Shown here: piece by piece, positions 21,084-34,408 of the stretch
Layout of the letters: the number at the start of each line of letters is the position of its first letter
Numbering within the stretch: position 1 is the stretch's first letter
Origin: Lasiodiplodia sp. COLG20
Taxonomy: Eukaryota > Ascomycota > Dothideomycetes > Botryosphaeriales > Botryosphaeriaceae
NCBI GenBank assembly: GCA_009801085.1
Contig: VNWV01000006.1
Coordinates: forward strand, 1,488,001 to 1,552,000
DNA: 64,000 nucleotides
Reading direction: 5' to 3'
Notes under the pieces: model-generated
Seen by the model: the letters and a program-made list of their open reading frames with translations, nothing else
The model's database searches: none
What the model was told of the DNA's origin: nothing
Translations under genes and position numbers: made by a program

Positions 21084-24000
21084 TCACGCCAGCGTCTCCT
21101 CCAACATATCCTCGTCATCGTCGGCAACGCCAATACCAGAGTCGAATTGGCGCCTGCCCCTACGGGCCGGGCCGCCTTGCTTCATGGCATTGGCTCTCTC
21201 CTCCATGCCCTCGGGCACCATACCGTCTACTTCGCGAAGAGCGGCATCCGAGTTCTCGGCGTGCCTGTCGCTGAGGCCGCGAGCATCCTCGGCAGCATGC
21301 AGGAAGCTTTGCGCAAGGGTCGCCATCGTCTTGCGGCTGGAGAGAGTCTGCTCGCGGAACTTCCTCTTGAGATCTTCGACTTGGTTCTCGAGGGCGGTGA
21401 TGTTCGTGAGGCGGTTATCAGCAAGGAGCTGGAGCGACTCCAGTTGCTCGTTCTTCTTGTTGATATCCGAAGTGTACTTGTCCTCACGCAGCTCGAGAGC
21501 CCGCCTGAGCCGGTCGATCTCGGCCTCATTGTTCTCGATCTTGTCGCGCAGAGAGTCGATTTCGTTGCCGTGCATGTTCTGCAGGTCAAGCATCTGGACG
21601 GCGGCATCTTCGACACGGTGCTCGAGGCTGCTGCGGGTTGCCTCGAGGGATTGGATATCAGTGCGGGCGGCATCCATTTCCTCCGTGAGCTCGGCGATGC
21701 GGGCCTCCTTCTGTTCAATCTCACGCTTGTGGGCCTCCTCGTTCTGGGCAGCCTCCTCACGAAGCTTCTCGATAAGCTCGGCCTTCTCGTTGATATCGGT
21801 GTTGAGGATGGCGATGTCATCGTGTAGAGCCTGAATTTCCTCTGCCTTCTGGTCGGCAAGGCCATTGTACTCCACACGCAGCTGGATGAGATCCTCCTCC
21901 AACTTGTCAACCCTCTTCTCCAATTCCGTGATCAGATCGTCCTTCTCGATGGTCATGACCTCGAGGTTCTCCTCGATACCGTGAAGCTTGGACTGGAGCT
22001 CCGCCATCTCAGCATTGCGATCAGCATAGATCTGCTCGGCGGCCTCGCGGCGAGCGATCTCGGCAGCGATGTCCTGGTTGTACTGCTCTTCCCGCTTGGC
22101 GGCAGTGTCTTCCAGCTCTTCGATGACAGCCTGCTTCTGGACTTGAAGCTCGAAGAGCTTCTGACGGAGCTCATTGGCGTGACTGCCAGCGTCGTGGATC
22201 TTTTGTTCGAGCTCCGCAATTTTATCGTCCTTCTCTTCAACCTCGGCAATGGCAGCTTCGAGTTGCTCACGCTCAGCTTCTGAAAGGTTGCGGAGGCTCT
22301 CCAGCTCCTCGCGAAGCTCTTCCAAGTCACTCTCAGCCTTTTCAACCTTCTCTTCCAAATCCGAGATCGTCGCGTTCTTATCATCGAGCTCCTCTTCAGC
22401 AGTTTCGCGCTGAGTCCTCTCGGCATCCCTGAGATCTTGGAGTTCAATCAAGTTCTCACGGAGCTGCTCCAGATCCGTCTCGGCAGCCTCGACCTTGGCC
22501 TCAAGTTCAGTAATGAAGGAAGTCTTCTCCTCAATATCCTTCTCGGCTTGCTCGCGGTAGAGCTGCTCGGTCGCCAGCTTCTGCTCGAGCTCGGCAATGG
22601 CAGCAGCATGTTCCTCCTTCAGCCTCTCGAGAGCGTTCCTAGACTCCTCCTCGACCCGGCCGATGAGTTCCTGCAGCGAAGCGACCTCCTCGCGGGAGCT
22701 GTTGATTTCCTCTTTCAGACGTTCTTGAGCCTGCTCCCGCTCGGTGAGCTCGACCTCCATCTCATCCATTTTGTTGTCCTGGTCGACGATTTCGTTGTCA
22801 CGCTCCTCGACTGCAGCCTTATACGCTTCCAATTCCTCCTCCAACTCGATGATCTCCTTCGTCTTCTTCTCGCTGACGATGTCGAGCTCGTGCCATTGGC
22901 CCTCCAAGGTCTGCCTCCTGTTCTCATACTCCGCCATCTTGTCGACAAGACCCTTGTTCTGGTTGTTGAGAAGGTTGTTCATCTCCGACTGCTGGCGGGC
23001 CTCGTCCACCTTCTCATTCACTTCGTTCCTCAGACCCCTCAGCTTTTCGACCAACGAATAGATCAGACTGCCGTTCTCAAGCTCCGTGGAAGGGTCACCG
23101 GGGCAGATGGCCTCGACTTCGTTCCGCACGTGCTGGAAGGCAGAACGAAGCGAAGTGAGAACATCGTACGCGTTAGCCTCCGGTTCGGTGAAGCCAAGCG
23201 TCTGAAGCTCGATGGACAGGATCTGCAAAGCAGCCTTGGCCTCAGACGCCTCCTTGCTGAGCTCGGCAATGGCATTCTCAAACTGCTGAATCTGGACTTC
23301 GTGGCTAGGATCGGGAACATCGGAAGCGCCGTCGGTCTGAGTGCCTTCGGCAATACCATCGACGTCATCGCCCTCGTCGTCAGGGAGTTGAGAAAGTTCT
23401 TTTTGCAAGTTGATGTCCTCCGGCTCAATCAGCATGAAGCCATCGTTTTCCTCATCGTCCGAGGCCGGACCGTCCATGCCCATGCCCATGTCCATGTCGA
23501 CGTCCTCGTTGGGGTCTTCCTCGATGGTTGCAAGTTCACGTTCGTGGCGCTCCTTCTGCTCGGCGACTTCCTTCCTCAAGCTGTCTAGCTGATCCTCAAG
23601 AGCCCTGACTTTTGCGTTTTCCTTGTCCCTGTCCGCATCCTGCACCTCGATGGCGAATTGACGCTGAACTTCAAGCTCATAGATGAGGTCGTTTACCCTC
23701 TTGTCCTTGTCCCGAAGCTCCTGGCGAAGACGCTGAAGTTCACGCCGTGCACGGGCATCCTCGCGCTTGTGCTCATCGATGCTGTTCATCTCCTCGCTGA
23801 GACCCCAGCGACGAAGCCTCCTCCGCTTCCGGTCCTCCAGAACGGCGCGGAGCGGAGTGAATTGTACGAGGCCGCCATCGGGGGATGCGATACCGAAGGT
23901 AGCCGGGAGGGAGACGCGGCGATTAGGCTTGGAAGAACGGACGGCAGGAGTGGTGGGACCGCCGATGGTGGATCTGTGAGTGGGTGTTGCAGATGCGATG

Positions 24001-24398
24001 GGCGGGCCGGGGTCTGAAAAGCGGACGCGACGATGGGTGTGCTGGGGTTGGGGCTGAGGACCAGCGGGGATGGACTGGGGCTCGGCGGGAGTGTTGCGAG
24101 ACTCGTGATCGACAGCCTCCTGGAGCTCCTGGGCGAGCTGGTCCTGGTCGCTGACGGAGACGCGCTTGACACGCTTCTTCCGCGGACGCTGCTGCTCTGG
24201 GTCGGAGGCGACGTTCGACTCCTCGCGGATGCTGGGCAGGTCGGACTGCTGGGTCGACTCGCGGCGGGAGCGATCGTCGTCGACGACGGAGTCGGTGCTG
24301 GAGGGTCTCTTGCGACGGGTCCCCCGCGGGCCGTTCTGCGATGAGCTGGGCGGGTTGTGCTGCTCAGCAGCAACAGCAGACTTGCGGGGACGAGCCAT
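21084..24398 (-). CDS. long coiled-coil protein, probably nuclear (1104 aa)
   Basis: Intronless frame; the start is MARPRKSAV at 24398, with an AACATGG context just after GTAAAC. Residues 1-130 are basic and low-complexity, with an AT-hook-like ARPRK and several RKRPSS/RPRKKRVKR clusters that look like nuclear-localisation signals. HRRVRFSDPG around 140 contains an RVxF-type PP1-docking core. Next comes a Ser/Thr/Pro region (RRVSLPATFG), then FTPLRAVLEDRKRRRLRRWGLSEEM. From about residue 240 to 1040 nearly the whole chain is heptad-patterned coiled coil rich in E/K/L, broken once by an acidic Asp/Met segment (about 315-370). The C-terminus has a Gly/Arg patch (GGPARRGRRQ) and an acidic end. 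Heptad-rich proteins cannot be assigned by eye: a structural nuclear, spindle-pole or kinetochore protein is possible. I do not name it. Confidence 0.85.
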   Translation of the reverse strand: MARPRKSAVAAEQHNPPSSSQNGPRGTRRKRPSSTDSVVDDDRSRRESTQQSDLPSIREESNVASDPEQQRPRKKRVKRVSVSDQDQLAQELQEAVDHESRNTPAEPQSIPAGPQPQPQHTHRRVRFSDPGPPIASATPTHRSTIGGPTTPAVRSSKPNRRVSLPATFGIASPDGGLVQFTPLRAVLEDRKRRRLRRWGLSEEMNSIDEHKREDARARRELQRLRQELRDKDKRVNDLIYELEVQRQFAIEVQDADRDKENAKVRALEDQLDSLRKEVAEQKERHERELATIEEDPNEDVDMDMGMGMDGPASDDEENDGFMLIEPEDINLQKELSQLPDDEGDDVDGIAEGTQTDGASDVPDPSHEVQIQQFENAIAELSKEASEAKAALQILSIELQTLGFTEPEANAYDVLTSLRSAFQHVRNEVEAICPGDPSTELENGSLIYSLVEKLRGLRNEVNEKVDEARQQSEMNNLLNNQNKGLVDKMAEYENRRQTLEGQWHELDIVSEKKTKEIIELEEELEAYKAAVEERDNEIVDQDNKMDEMEVELTEREQAQERLKEEINSSREEVASLQELIGRVEEESRNALERLKEEHAAAIAELEQKLATEQLYREQAEKDIEEKTSFITELEAKVEAAETDLEQLRENLIELQDLRDAERTQRETAEEELDDKNATISDLEEKVEKAESDLEELREELESLRNLSEAEREQLEAAIAEVEEKDDKIAELEQKIHDAGSHANELRQKLFELQVQKQAVIEELEDTAAKREEQYNQDIAAEIARREAAEQIYADRNAEMAELQSKLHGIEENLEVMTIEKDDLITELEKRVDKLEEDLIQLRVEYNGLADQKAEEIQALHDDIAILNTDINEKAELIEKLREEAAQNEEAHKREIEQKEARIAELTEEMDAARTDIQSLEATRSSLEHRVEDAAVQMLDLQNMHGNEIDSLRDKIENNEAEIDRLRRALELREDKYTSDINKKNEQLESLQLLADNRLTNITALENQVEDLKRKFREQTLSSRKTMATLAQSFLHAAEDARGLSDRHAENSDAALREVDGMVPEGMEERANAMKQGGPARRGRRQFDSGIGVADDDEDMLEETLA

Positions 24399-26632
24399 GT
24401 TGTTTACCTCGCAGGGCTGTGGTGTCTCTGGGGTAAATAACAAGGCTGGGGATGTCCAGGCCGTGCAGAGCGAAGGTGCCAGGTGGAGGACGGCGTCCGC
24501 AAAATGTTTTGCCAGGCGAGTGGGGTGGTTGCTAGGCGGCAGGCTCGTCTGCTGGGGAAGGGGAGATCGGTCGTGACGTGAGGCAGCGGCAAATTAGAAG
24601 TGCGGGCGTGGCTGGCGCTTGCGATGGCGAAGCCCGGTTTTCTTGTTCGTTCCGTATCGCGCCGTCGTCAGGGAAACACATGCGCGTCGACGCCCCCCTC
24701 CTGCGTCATGTGCGACGCGAAACTGTCGCGGCGCTTCTCGACGGATGCAAATACTCGACAAGGAGGGGAAAACGACTGCAGGATCCGTCTGCGCGTGTGC
24801 CGCAGGGCGCCGATGGCAGGGCTGCTTCGACGCGTCTGAAGGATGGTTGCCGCGACCGTGCGCGCGTTTGCTCTTTCGAGGGTTGATGGCGCGGCGCAAG
24901 GATCCACTGGCGGCCAGGTTTTTCTCCAGACATAGGCCTCAGCCACTCGCAACCCCACTAACACCCCTCTGCTCTGCAGCTTTCCCCTCCCGCATCTGCT
25001 GGCAATCCCACTCTGCTGCATATACGGCTCTGTGCATCTATAGCAAAGACAGCACTGTGGCCAAGACGCCCACACCGCTCGATGCCGGCGAAGAAAGTCT
25101 GCCGATCCAGAGCGTTCCAGGACCTCCACGTTGCAAGTCATCCCGTCAGCTGTGTGTATTGGGGCGAATGGAATCGTCTAGACAGCTATATATTCAGGAG
25201 CAGACGGTTGCTTCTACCTGTTGCTGCCCGGCCCCCAGCCTTGCTGTCGACGATGGTTAATCTACTTCAGGCTAGCCGTGTCTTAGCTGTGCCTATCTGT
25301 TCATTCAGGCGTGCCTCAGTGACGAAAGGGAGCTTCGGCAAGGGCGCGAGAAACCCAACGATTCTGATAGGCTGCAGCTTGCATTCTTGGTGTTTGCGGG
25401 CCGAGCGTGCTTCTTACAGTCCCCTCTTGCAGCCGATGGCTAGCGTGGATTTGATTTTTGCTCATGTCATGTTTAACTCCACGTTCTCGTCCAGACGATA
25501 GCTTCAGCTACCCACATATATTATTTTTCCCAAGGCAGAGCTGGGGCATATGTAGTCCTAGAGCCCTGCGCTAGCCATCGGCTGCGAGAGGGGGCTGCAA
25601 GAAGCACTGCGTCAAGCATCTATTTATGGGACCACCAAGCGAGGAATATATTAAAACGCTTGAGGCTGCATGCATGGCGAGCGATTTGCTCGGCATGGCT
25701 CCGGCCATCAGATCGGGCAACTGGCTCAAACAGCCCCACCACATGGCGATTCTCGCGTGTCCAAACCTTCGTGATTGAAGGCATGTGCTAGATGTGCGGG
25801 CGCGACGGTACGGCCAGGCACGTCAGTTGTCTGGGTCAGCCGGGCGCCGTTGGCCAGGGCGGACAGCCGGTTTCATCATGCCATCATCGACGGCCGCGTC
25901 TCCGCAACCACGACCTTGGGCCGTTCAACGCCCTCACGTGCCCCAACCCGTTCCGTTCCAATCGCGCTCTGCACCACTATCGCCATCCTCCTCGTCCGCT
26001 CCGTTGTCGCTACCGCGCACCACGCCGCGTGTTTCACGACCTGACCCGACCGGCATCGCGCCATCTCCAGCCGTCCCGAAGCCAGGGCCAAGCTTCATTT
26101 CCCTCCAACCACAAGGACAAACCGTCATCGAGTCTATCGCCCCAGAAGCACTACTCGGTGCCACCTTCCTTTCCTAACTTCGGCCCGCTCCCGAACACTA
26201 CCACACGTCTGAATAGTAATATCATCGGCCTGCGAGGCTCTTGCCGGCACTACCGCCACTCTCGACCAAGCTAGGCATCGACACCTGCGCCACCATACCG
26301 GCTCTCTGCTGTGCTTCCCACACCATCGGCTCTCTTGACCATCCGTGACGTTCCACCGGCTCAACCCCCATCTTGCTGCTGTTGCTCGCTTTCTGTCATA
26401 TTCCTGCTCCTTTATTGATCATCAACCCTGCATTCGACTAAAAAGGCCGGATATATCTGGCTCCCTGCTGCCACCGGGCTTGTTTATTCACGCACCAGGG
26501 CAGCAAGGGCGTCCTGCAGCCCGCAAACCCCGCACTGCAGCAAGACTGAGGCACAGTCCACTCAGGCCGTATCCTCCTCCCGTATAAAGGCCAAGCGCTG
26601 TCGATCTAGGCCTATCGCCAACAAGCTCGAGC
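24399..26632. other. divergent intergenic region with inverted repeat
   Basis: Shared upstream region of the coiled-coil and F-box genes. Several frames stay open at 24600-25260 and 25775-26270, but all three look equally open because the DNA is GC-rich, and none shows a domain. A 38-bp inverted repeat lies at 25408-25606. The last 500 bases before 26633 are C/T-rich, like a long leader. Confidence 0.5.
25408..25606. repeat. inverted repeat, 38-bp arms, transition-only mismatches
   Basis: Arm 1 is 25408-25445 and arm 2 is the reverse complement at 25569-25606; a 123-bp A/T-rich spacer separates them. The arms differ at three positions. In each, arm 1 carries A or T where arm 2 (read in the same direction) has G or C, as C-to-T mutation on either strand would give. 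This fits repeat-induced point mutation of a foldback or miniature element. No target-site duplication is obvious. Confidence 0.8.
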
Positions 26633-28229
26633 ATGGACATCCCCAACCTTCCCTGCTCACCTCTCCTCGATCTGCCCGCCGAGCTCATCCAGCAAATCCT
26701 TTCATCATTATCACCACCTGATCTATGCCGAGTCTCTCATACTTGCCGTTTGCTATGCAACCACGCCAGCGATGAACGGCTCTGGAAGCCAATCGTCCTC
26801 TCCAACACCCATGCCGTCAACTTCGATGCTAATCCGCCGCCTTCATGGCGGCACCTTTTCGAAACCCACCACCCCTACTGGTTTCTGCCGCGCCGGAAAC
26901 TATGGTTTGCCGACACGCCGCACACTGGAAAGCTCGTGCTTGCCCGCTACAACCCCATTGAAGACTGCATAGAAGCCCACTCGATCGTTGCTGAGCGCCT
27001 ACCAAACACCTTCGAGCTATGGGAGCACAACCCAGAAGTCATCATCCACACCTTCTCGCCCAAAGTCCAACTCGACCGCACCACAACAGTCCTCAAGCTA
27101 AATCGCGCAGCCTACAGCCAACCCCCCGACGAGGACAATCTACTGCAACGCGAGCTCGCCATGGAAGTTCACAACGATGCCGCAGGCCACGGTCTCTTCT
27201 CGCTGTTCATGCTGGCTCGACCCGTGCCGTACGACATCGTCTCGCGCGGCAGCAAAGTGTGGCCGCCGCTGACCATTCCCGCCCCGGAGCGCACGCGCAA
27301 CGAGAGCGTCACCCGCTTCCGCGGCACCGGCCACAAGCCGTCGCGCCTGGCCGAGCTCAGCGATACCACCTGGCGGCTGCGCAAGTGGTTGGAGTTCTCG
27401 CACCCGCACCCGCTGCAGAACGGCGCCGGCGGCTTCACCACGGCCCGCGTCGGCGAGGACGTAACGACCTTCGCGTCCCTGGACCCGCTCCTGTACACGC
27501 CCACCCCGAAGAAGCCCTGGCGCGGCATCTGGTGCGGTGACTACGCCGGCCACGGCTGCGAGTTTCTCCTCGTGCTCCAGCCCGAAGACCCTGGCCCGCT
27601 GCCCGAGGGCGCTGTCCGCGCGTTGGCGCGCCGCGATAGCAACGCTAGCACTGCCTCTTCGTCGTCCTCGTCGATAGCCAGCTGGGCCAGTGTTCAGAGC
27701 CACTTGCAGACCAGCGACGACGATGACGCCGACGAGTTCGTCGACTTGGGGTCCGCGGCGGAGAGCTTGGAGGCCAGCACCGTGACCGTCTTGGAGGGTG
27801 ATCAACAGCAGGCGGACGAGGAGAAAATGCGGGAGAAGAGGCAGAAGGAAGAAGTATTTTCGGGCAGGATAGAGGCGGTGAAGCTGACGGGCGATCCGAA
27901 CATTCCGAGGGGGGAGTACACGTTCATCGCTCCGGATATCGGGCCTGATGGGTTCGTGAGGACGGCGGAAGAGGAGATCTTCAGGGGTGCGAGGGTGGTG
28001 AAGAGTGTCGGGCATATTGCTGCGAGGGGCTATCGGGATGGTGAGTCAATCCACGTTCTTGGTCTTTTATGCCTGAGGCAGGCGCAGGACTGACGCTTCG
28101 TTTGCAGATGAGTTCATTGCTTCACAACTGATCATGATTTCGCATGATCGCCTGGCGCAGTACTGGGTTCCGTTCGGACACATTTCGTTCTATCAAAGAG
28201 TTGATCTCGACGCGCTCCTAAACTCTTGA
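26633..28229 (+). CDS. F-box protein, FBXO31-like (cyclin D1-binding type domain)
   Basis: Two exons (26633-28040 and 28108-28229, 67-nt GTGAGT...TTTGCAG intron) give 509 aa. An N-terminal F-box (about 9-55: LLDLPAELIQQILSSLSPPDLCRVSHTCR...) should bind Skp1. It is followed by a domain with PPSWRHLFETHHPYWFLPRRKLWF, YNPIEDCIEAH, KPWRGIWCGDYAGHGCEFLLVL and, in exon 2, VPFGHISFYQRVDLDALL. These match the DUF3506/cyclin D1-binding region of FBXO31-type proteins. A Ser-rich, acidic insert (about 330-405) with a short coiled segment interrupts the domain. It is probably a substrate receptor of an SCF ubiquitin ligase; targets are unknown. Exon 2 completes the conserved C-terminus, which supports the splice. 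Confidence 0.85.
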
Positions 28230-31227
28230 GAGAGTTTCGGAGGCCTTGAGGTGTAGAGTGTTTGAGAAATACACAGTAGAGCCTCAAAGAACTTTTCTTT
28301 CCTGCGAATTGCGCTACTCCTTTAATGTTCATATTTTGATTTTTTCCTTTGCAGACAGAAGTGCACTCTCATTGCTCCACCAAAAGTCTTCATGATTCAG
28401 GTGTTGCTTTATGTGCCACGCATTTCGCGAGTCATAATGTTTTTAGTATGGCGTACATATTCGGTTAGGTATTCTCTGAGGCGAAAGATGTCAATATCAA
28501 TGTAAAGGGTCGTGATGGCCACTGCATTATTTTTTCAGTGCTACTTGCGGTATTCACATGCGCTTCAAGTACAGATTGTGCATGTGATGTTTTCCGGGTT
28601 CAGTTCATGCACATAATTTCCTCTCGGCTGCTAGACTTGTGGGGGTTTGCCCCTACACGAGTATCTGACATCACGCGCAGAGATTCTCCACGGTGAGCTC
28701 GTGCTCTTCATCCGTCACGGCTCACCAGACTAGCGGCTTGAGCAAAATCCTCGCATATATAAAGAACCAGCAATACACTTTCCATGGACAAACACCAAAC
28801 GTGCAAGTCACATCCAAGTATCTGGACCTTTCGGAAACTTGGGTGTGTGCTTCCCTCGGTAAACAGAAGGGCCTGCATTGCACTCTTCTTCTGTCGGCGC
28901 CTCCGCTTACAGCGCACTAACTATCCGCTTAGCGTGATGGAGTGAGCCCTGTGGCATTTGGTGATGATAATGAAGAGTAGCATTTCCGGAGAGATATTGC
29001 GAAGTGCATAAGACAATGATGCTCAAGAAGTGAGTCTCAGTGAGCAGGTCGAGTTGGGAACGAGAACTCGTGTGGAGACCGCAGACAGAAGGGAAGAGTG
29101 GAAACTCAAGAGTGTCTTTTTCTTTGTCTGTAGATGAGAGATATCCACTCTCTAAAGCTGTGGTTGGATTTTCTTCTTTTAAGCTGGCAGGGGAATCGTG
29201 GGAGGCCTCCGATCACATGCGTAGGAGAACTATAATGGCAGTCACGTGTTGTCGGACCCTGCTGCGATGTCGTCAATGCGATCCCGAAATCATCACGTTG
29301 ATCACAAGGATCGCTTAACTGCTTCAAGTCTATATCAGCGTGCCCAAGTATCCTGGCATTGCTTCTTCCAAAACATAGCGCCAGAGAGCCTTGTTCTCAA
29401 ACACAACCCGACTTCACCCACTCGCGTCCTTGGTTCCGGCTGTTTCAATTCGAGAATATAGATATGTTTCTGTCGGACATAGATGATTTGATCATCACCC
29501 TCGTGATGGACAGCAGCATTCTTCAGTATTGCTCAACGGTAACCATATACGATTATCCTCAGGCTGATACTAAATAAGTACTGTTAGCATGGGGACTAGA
29601 CTTGATGGTGCGATAAATGCTACTCAATGAATCGAGAGCAGCTCAGCCACGAGTGATCAGCCACGAGCTCTCTTCACTTTGCCGCATGGTCGGGCTTCAC
29701 ATTCGTGATAGACCAAGAACAGCAGAAAAAGTGCACCATATAATATCAGTGACTTATGGAAACATGCCCCGTGACCGAATGTGCCTTCGCTTGCAGAACT
29801 GGAACATCACACGAGTACCTCTGCCATGCTTCCGCGGGTCCTATACCAGCTGATACCCCAGGCCCAATCAGTGAACGTCGTAGTCTTCGAGACTCACCAC
29901 GGCGTGTAACCACCGGTTAAAGACGTGTAAGAGTCTTGACTTCCTATAAATTTGAAGAGCTTGAGCGTTGTAAGGTGGGCGAGGAACGCGGTCGCGTTCA
30001 TGACAATGGTCGCCAAGTCCGGCATGTGTCAACGCATGGATTATTGCCATTGAAAGCTCTACTGATAAGAACTTGAGTACCTTTGTTGCAAACGATGTAC
30101 CAGCGTATGCATCCTTTCTCAAAGCCAAGCCTGCTTTCTCTGGAACACCAAAGCCCAAGTCGTTGAGTACGTGCGCCTCCCCAAATCTCACCCACGCATA
30201 CTATTGCAGATGCAGCAACGTGTGGCAAATTTTTCCAGCGGCACTTGAGGCAAGGGTGGTTTGTCCTGCACCGTGATGCCGTGCTACTTTATGGATGGAC
30301 ATTTTCCATCCAGCGGAAGCTGTCTAGTCTATTCCGGCCCATGGTGTCGGAATAGATGACCTTTGACGGCGATCGGCGGAACGCTTGATTTTGAATTGTT
30401 GGGACCTGTTACGACACTAATTGAGTAGTACAGAGAATCCTTCAGAGTCGTACATCTACTCTAAGCAGCATTTGGGAGATCATTTAGAGTACGTCCTACG
30501 TACTCGCATTAGCGCTGTTTCAGAGACATGCGACATATCCCGTTCCTTTTCACTTTCAGTTTAGCTTACCATTTAGGCATATGGGAAAGGATTCCGCGCG
30601 GCTACATGTATTACCAAAGAGCCTTTGGATGGGAAATCAACCACAATCCGGCTTGGAATACCATGAACTTGCAGCCGTCTGTTGTGGAAGCGGGCGGCGT
30701 GGCGCAAATGATACCACTGTGCAAAGAAAGCTCATTACCCATCGGACAGCTACCGCTCCCTTCTAAGAGTTAAAAATCCACTACCCCCAGAGAATTGTTG
30801 GCTCATCCACATTCTTACTTTCAAACTCTCTGAACTGAGAGCAGGCCAACGATATGCTCCTGAAGTCGATCAACATCCTATCCCAAGCTCGAACGCGATG
30901 GCCTAACGCATATCATCACCTTTTCCACCCACCATTGCCTCACAGTCTACTTCATGATGCGCGAGGAGACAGCACGATATTTGCTCAGCGAAAAAGTTGC
31001 CATATATTGCTCGGTCGTTCTACACCTGCCGAGAAAAGGTATTTCATTTGCTCTATGGCTTAGCGTACTATCGGAGATGGTGTCTCCAGTTCTCCACTTA
31101 TTTAGCAAGGCTTGCTGATATACATTTCTCCCGTAGTGCTTTCTTCGGTAAGTATCGGCTTGTGACTCTACATCTGATTCCTTGGATATTTTCTATTCTG
31201 TCAACGCTAACACTCAAATTTTGGTAG
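28230..31227. other. gene-poor, A/T-richer stretch
   Basis: About 3 kb with no convincing gene on either strand. The ORFs here are under 110 codons and contain no recognisable motif. The 5' exon or exons of the C2H2 gene at 31.2 kb must lie in the last few hundred bases. Candidate starts near 30854 and 30954 cannot be connected with confidence. Confidence 0.45.
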
Positions 31228-31934
31228 GCGCCCAGAACGGATGGTATACAAGCAAAGTGACTCAGGTCGCTTGTGAGCGGAAGGGTTTCTGCACCTACCG
31301 GAGGCTGTTCCAACAGTCTCAGGGTAGTCCCAAGCCTTACGCTTGCACTCAATGCTCCCGGTCTTTCAAAAGTGCCTCCGGGCTTGCAGAACACATCCGC
31401 AGCAAGCATCGTTCGAGCGAACCACCGAAATCTACACCCCTCGACGACTTCTTCCGGACTTACGAGGTGGAGAAAGGATTCCATTACGACCGAAAGATGA
31501 GCCCATCTGACTCCTTTGCCGCATTACGTACGCACTGTGGATGGGGTAAGGAGGATTCCAACTACGAGTATGCAAAAGAAAGATACCGTGCGGCACTGCG
31601 TCAGGAACTGAATGTCTGGTTCGGCCGTGAGAAGGACATCGCCAACTGGCATGCCTTGTGCCGCGCTATTGGGATTGCGCCGATACCTCAGAAGCGTCGT
31701 GAGTGTGAGGTAGCGTTGCAGGGGACTCATGTCAATCTTGTGGACTTGATTCATTGGGCGCGGACTGGGGATGAAGAAGAAAGAGTGAGAGTATTCGGAG
31801 ATGTGTCCGAGTTGGGAGATTATTGTAGAGAGACAAAAAAGTATTTCCCACTGGAGGAAGTGATGTGTGCGGGGGTTAAAGGCGATGGGAAGGTGGTCAT
31901 CAGGCATCTGTTGAGACATTTGACGAGGTGGTGA
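31228..31934 (+). CDS. fungal C2H2 zinc-finger protein, 3' exon (5' end unresolved)
   Basis: The last exon starts after a good intron (GTAAGT at 31148, branch CGCTAAC, acceptor TTGGTAG at 31227) and ends at TGA 31932-31934, giving about 235 residues. It holds one classical finger (YACTQCSRSFKSASGLAEHIRSKH-type; Cys pair 2 apart, His pair 3 apart). A conserved C-terminal domain follows: DDFFRTY, then FAALRTHCGWGKED, ALRQELNVWFG, WHALCRAIGIAPIP, THVNLVDLIHWART and ETKKYFPLEEV. I recognise this domain as a widespread, uncharacterised fungal family (from memory). The exon enters at phase 1, which fits the frame ending ...SAFFG before the donor, but no ATG can be placed with confidence. Confidence 0.7.
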
Positions 31935-33183
31935 TTAGACCTGCATGGAGCAACAATTTCTGGATTTGGAAGATATTTTCATCCGGGAAAGCTACTAGAG
32001 GCCTACGGGAAGGACAAAAATGAGTAGAAATATGTATTGGGTTAATAAATGGCGTTTTTGGATGTATCATGAACGACGAACAGCAACCAATTCGATATCA
32101 AGTTCTAATTTTTTTTTCTTCTCAGATTCGAATTAAAAGAACCAGTATAGCAGCAGTGAGAGGTCAAAGGAATATATGGCCCTTCAGCACGTGTTTTAAT
32201 TTGCTGTGAAACGGTATTAAATCCTGATGGCGGAGGAAACGAGCAAGAAAAGATGATAATATTCCCCCTTACATCTCATCGGCTCCAACGACGGATTCGA
32301 AAAGAGGTGAGGAAGATGAAAAGGCCAAAGCTTGCAGTAGCTTGTCTGGTGCGTACGGATGAAGCAAATGTTACTCTGATCTGGTTAGATTAGTCCTGTA
32401 GGCTCATAAGCACCGAAGCTTTATACCTCATACTGCCATCTGCTTTGCCTGTCACCCGAGACTACTGTGCACGTCGCCACTACCATGACTTCTCATCAGC
32501 GCATGTGGCATGCAACATGCACCTTGATCGCACGTGTACTCTCGCTCACGATCTCAGCGCTTGAGGCCAAGCACGGTCGGTCTGAGCATCTTAAGACCTC
32601 GATATATATGCCCCGACTTTGAATCTTCAAGAAGAATGCACAGCTCCAGCATTTACTGATAAGTATCAGTACTTAAAGAATACCACCCTACAATCCACAC
32701 TCCCCCCTTGATCCACACGTTGAAAGATAGGATTCGTTTGGCTCATCATTAAGACGAAATAATGGAAATCAAGCCCAGTAGAAAATGCCGATGCTCAACG
32801 TACTGAATGAAAACCAACCCTCTTTCTTTCGGTTGTCTTCCATGCCAACGCCGCTTAAGTTCCCGAGTAAGACAAGATGCCCTTCATCATGTAATCACAT
32901 TGTTGAAGATGAAATATTATCTACGGGGTGATTGAAGCACTGTAGAACCGTACCATAAGCCAGGCAAAGAGGAAAGCGAAGTGCTGTTGTTCGAATGTGA
33001 GAGATTCTCTCATTCGAGGGTGTTCCTAGATGTTGCGGAAGAGTCATCGGTGTGCTGTTGCTCGTCTTATAGTCAGGCCAGGCGGGCCGACTCCGATCTC
33101 GGCGGGTGGGCGCCCGAGCTTCCCCAGAAAAAACAGTCGAACGCGCGACACCAGCTCAGCGTTCCGCACCCCGCCCGCACACA
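31935..33183. other. intergenic, LYS12 promoter side
   Basis: 3' flank of the C2H2 gene followed by the upstream region of LYS12. A/T-rich to about 33040, then GC-rich with a CA-rich leader immediately before the LYS12 ATG. No gene seen. Confidence 0.5.

Positions 33184-34408
<1,225 letters not shown>

Noticed and set aside
24600..26274. Several overlapping ORFs of 80-210 codons
   Set aside because: All frames are similarly open because of GC-rich composition; no motif and no consistent exon structure.
29868..30191. 107-codon minus-strand ORF in the empty 28-31 kb stretch
   Set aside because: No recognisable domain, no good start context and no neighbouring exon.
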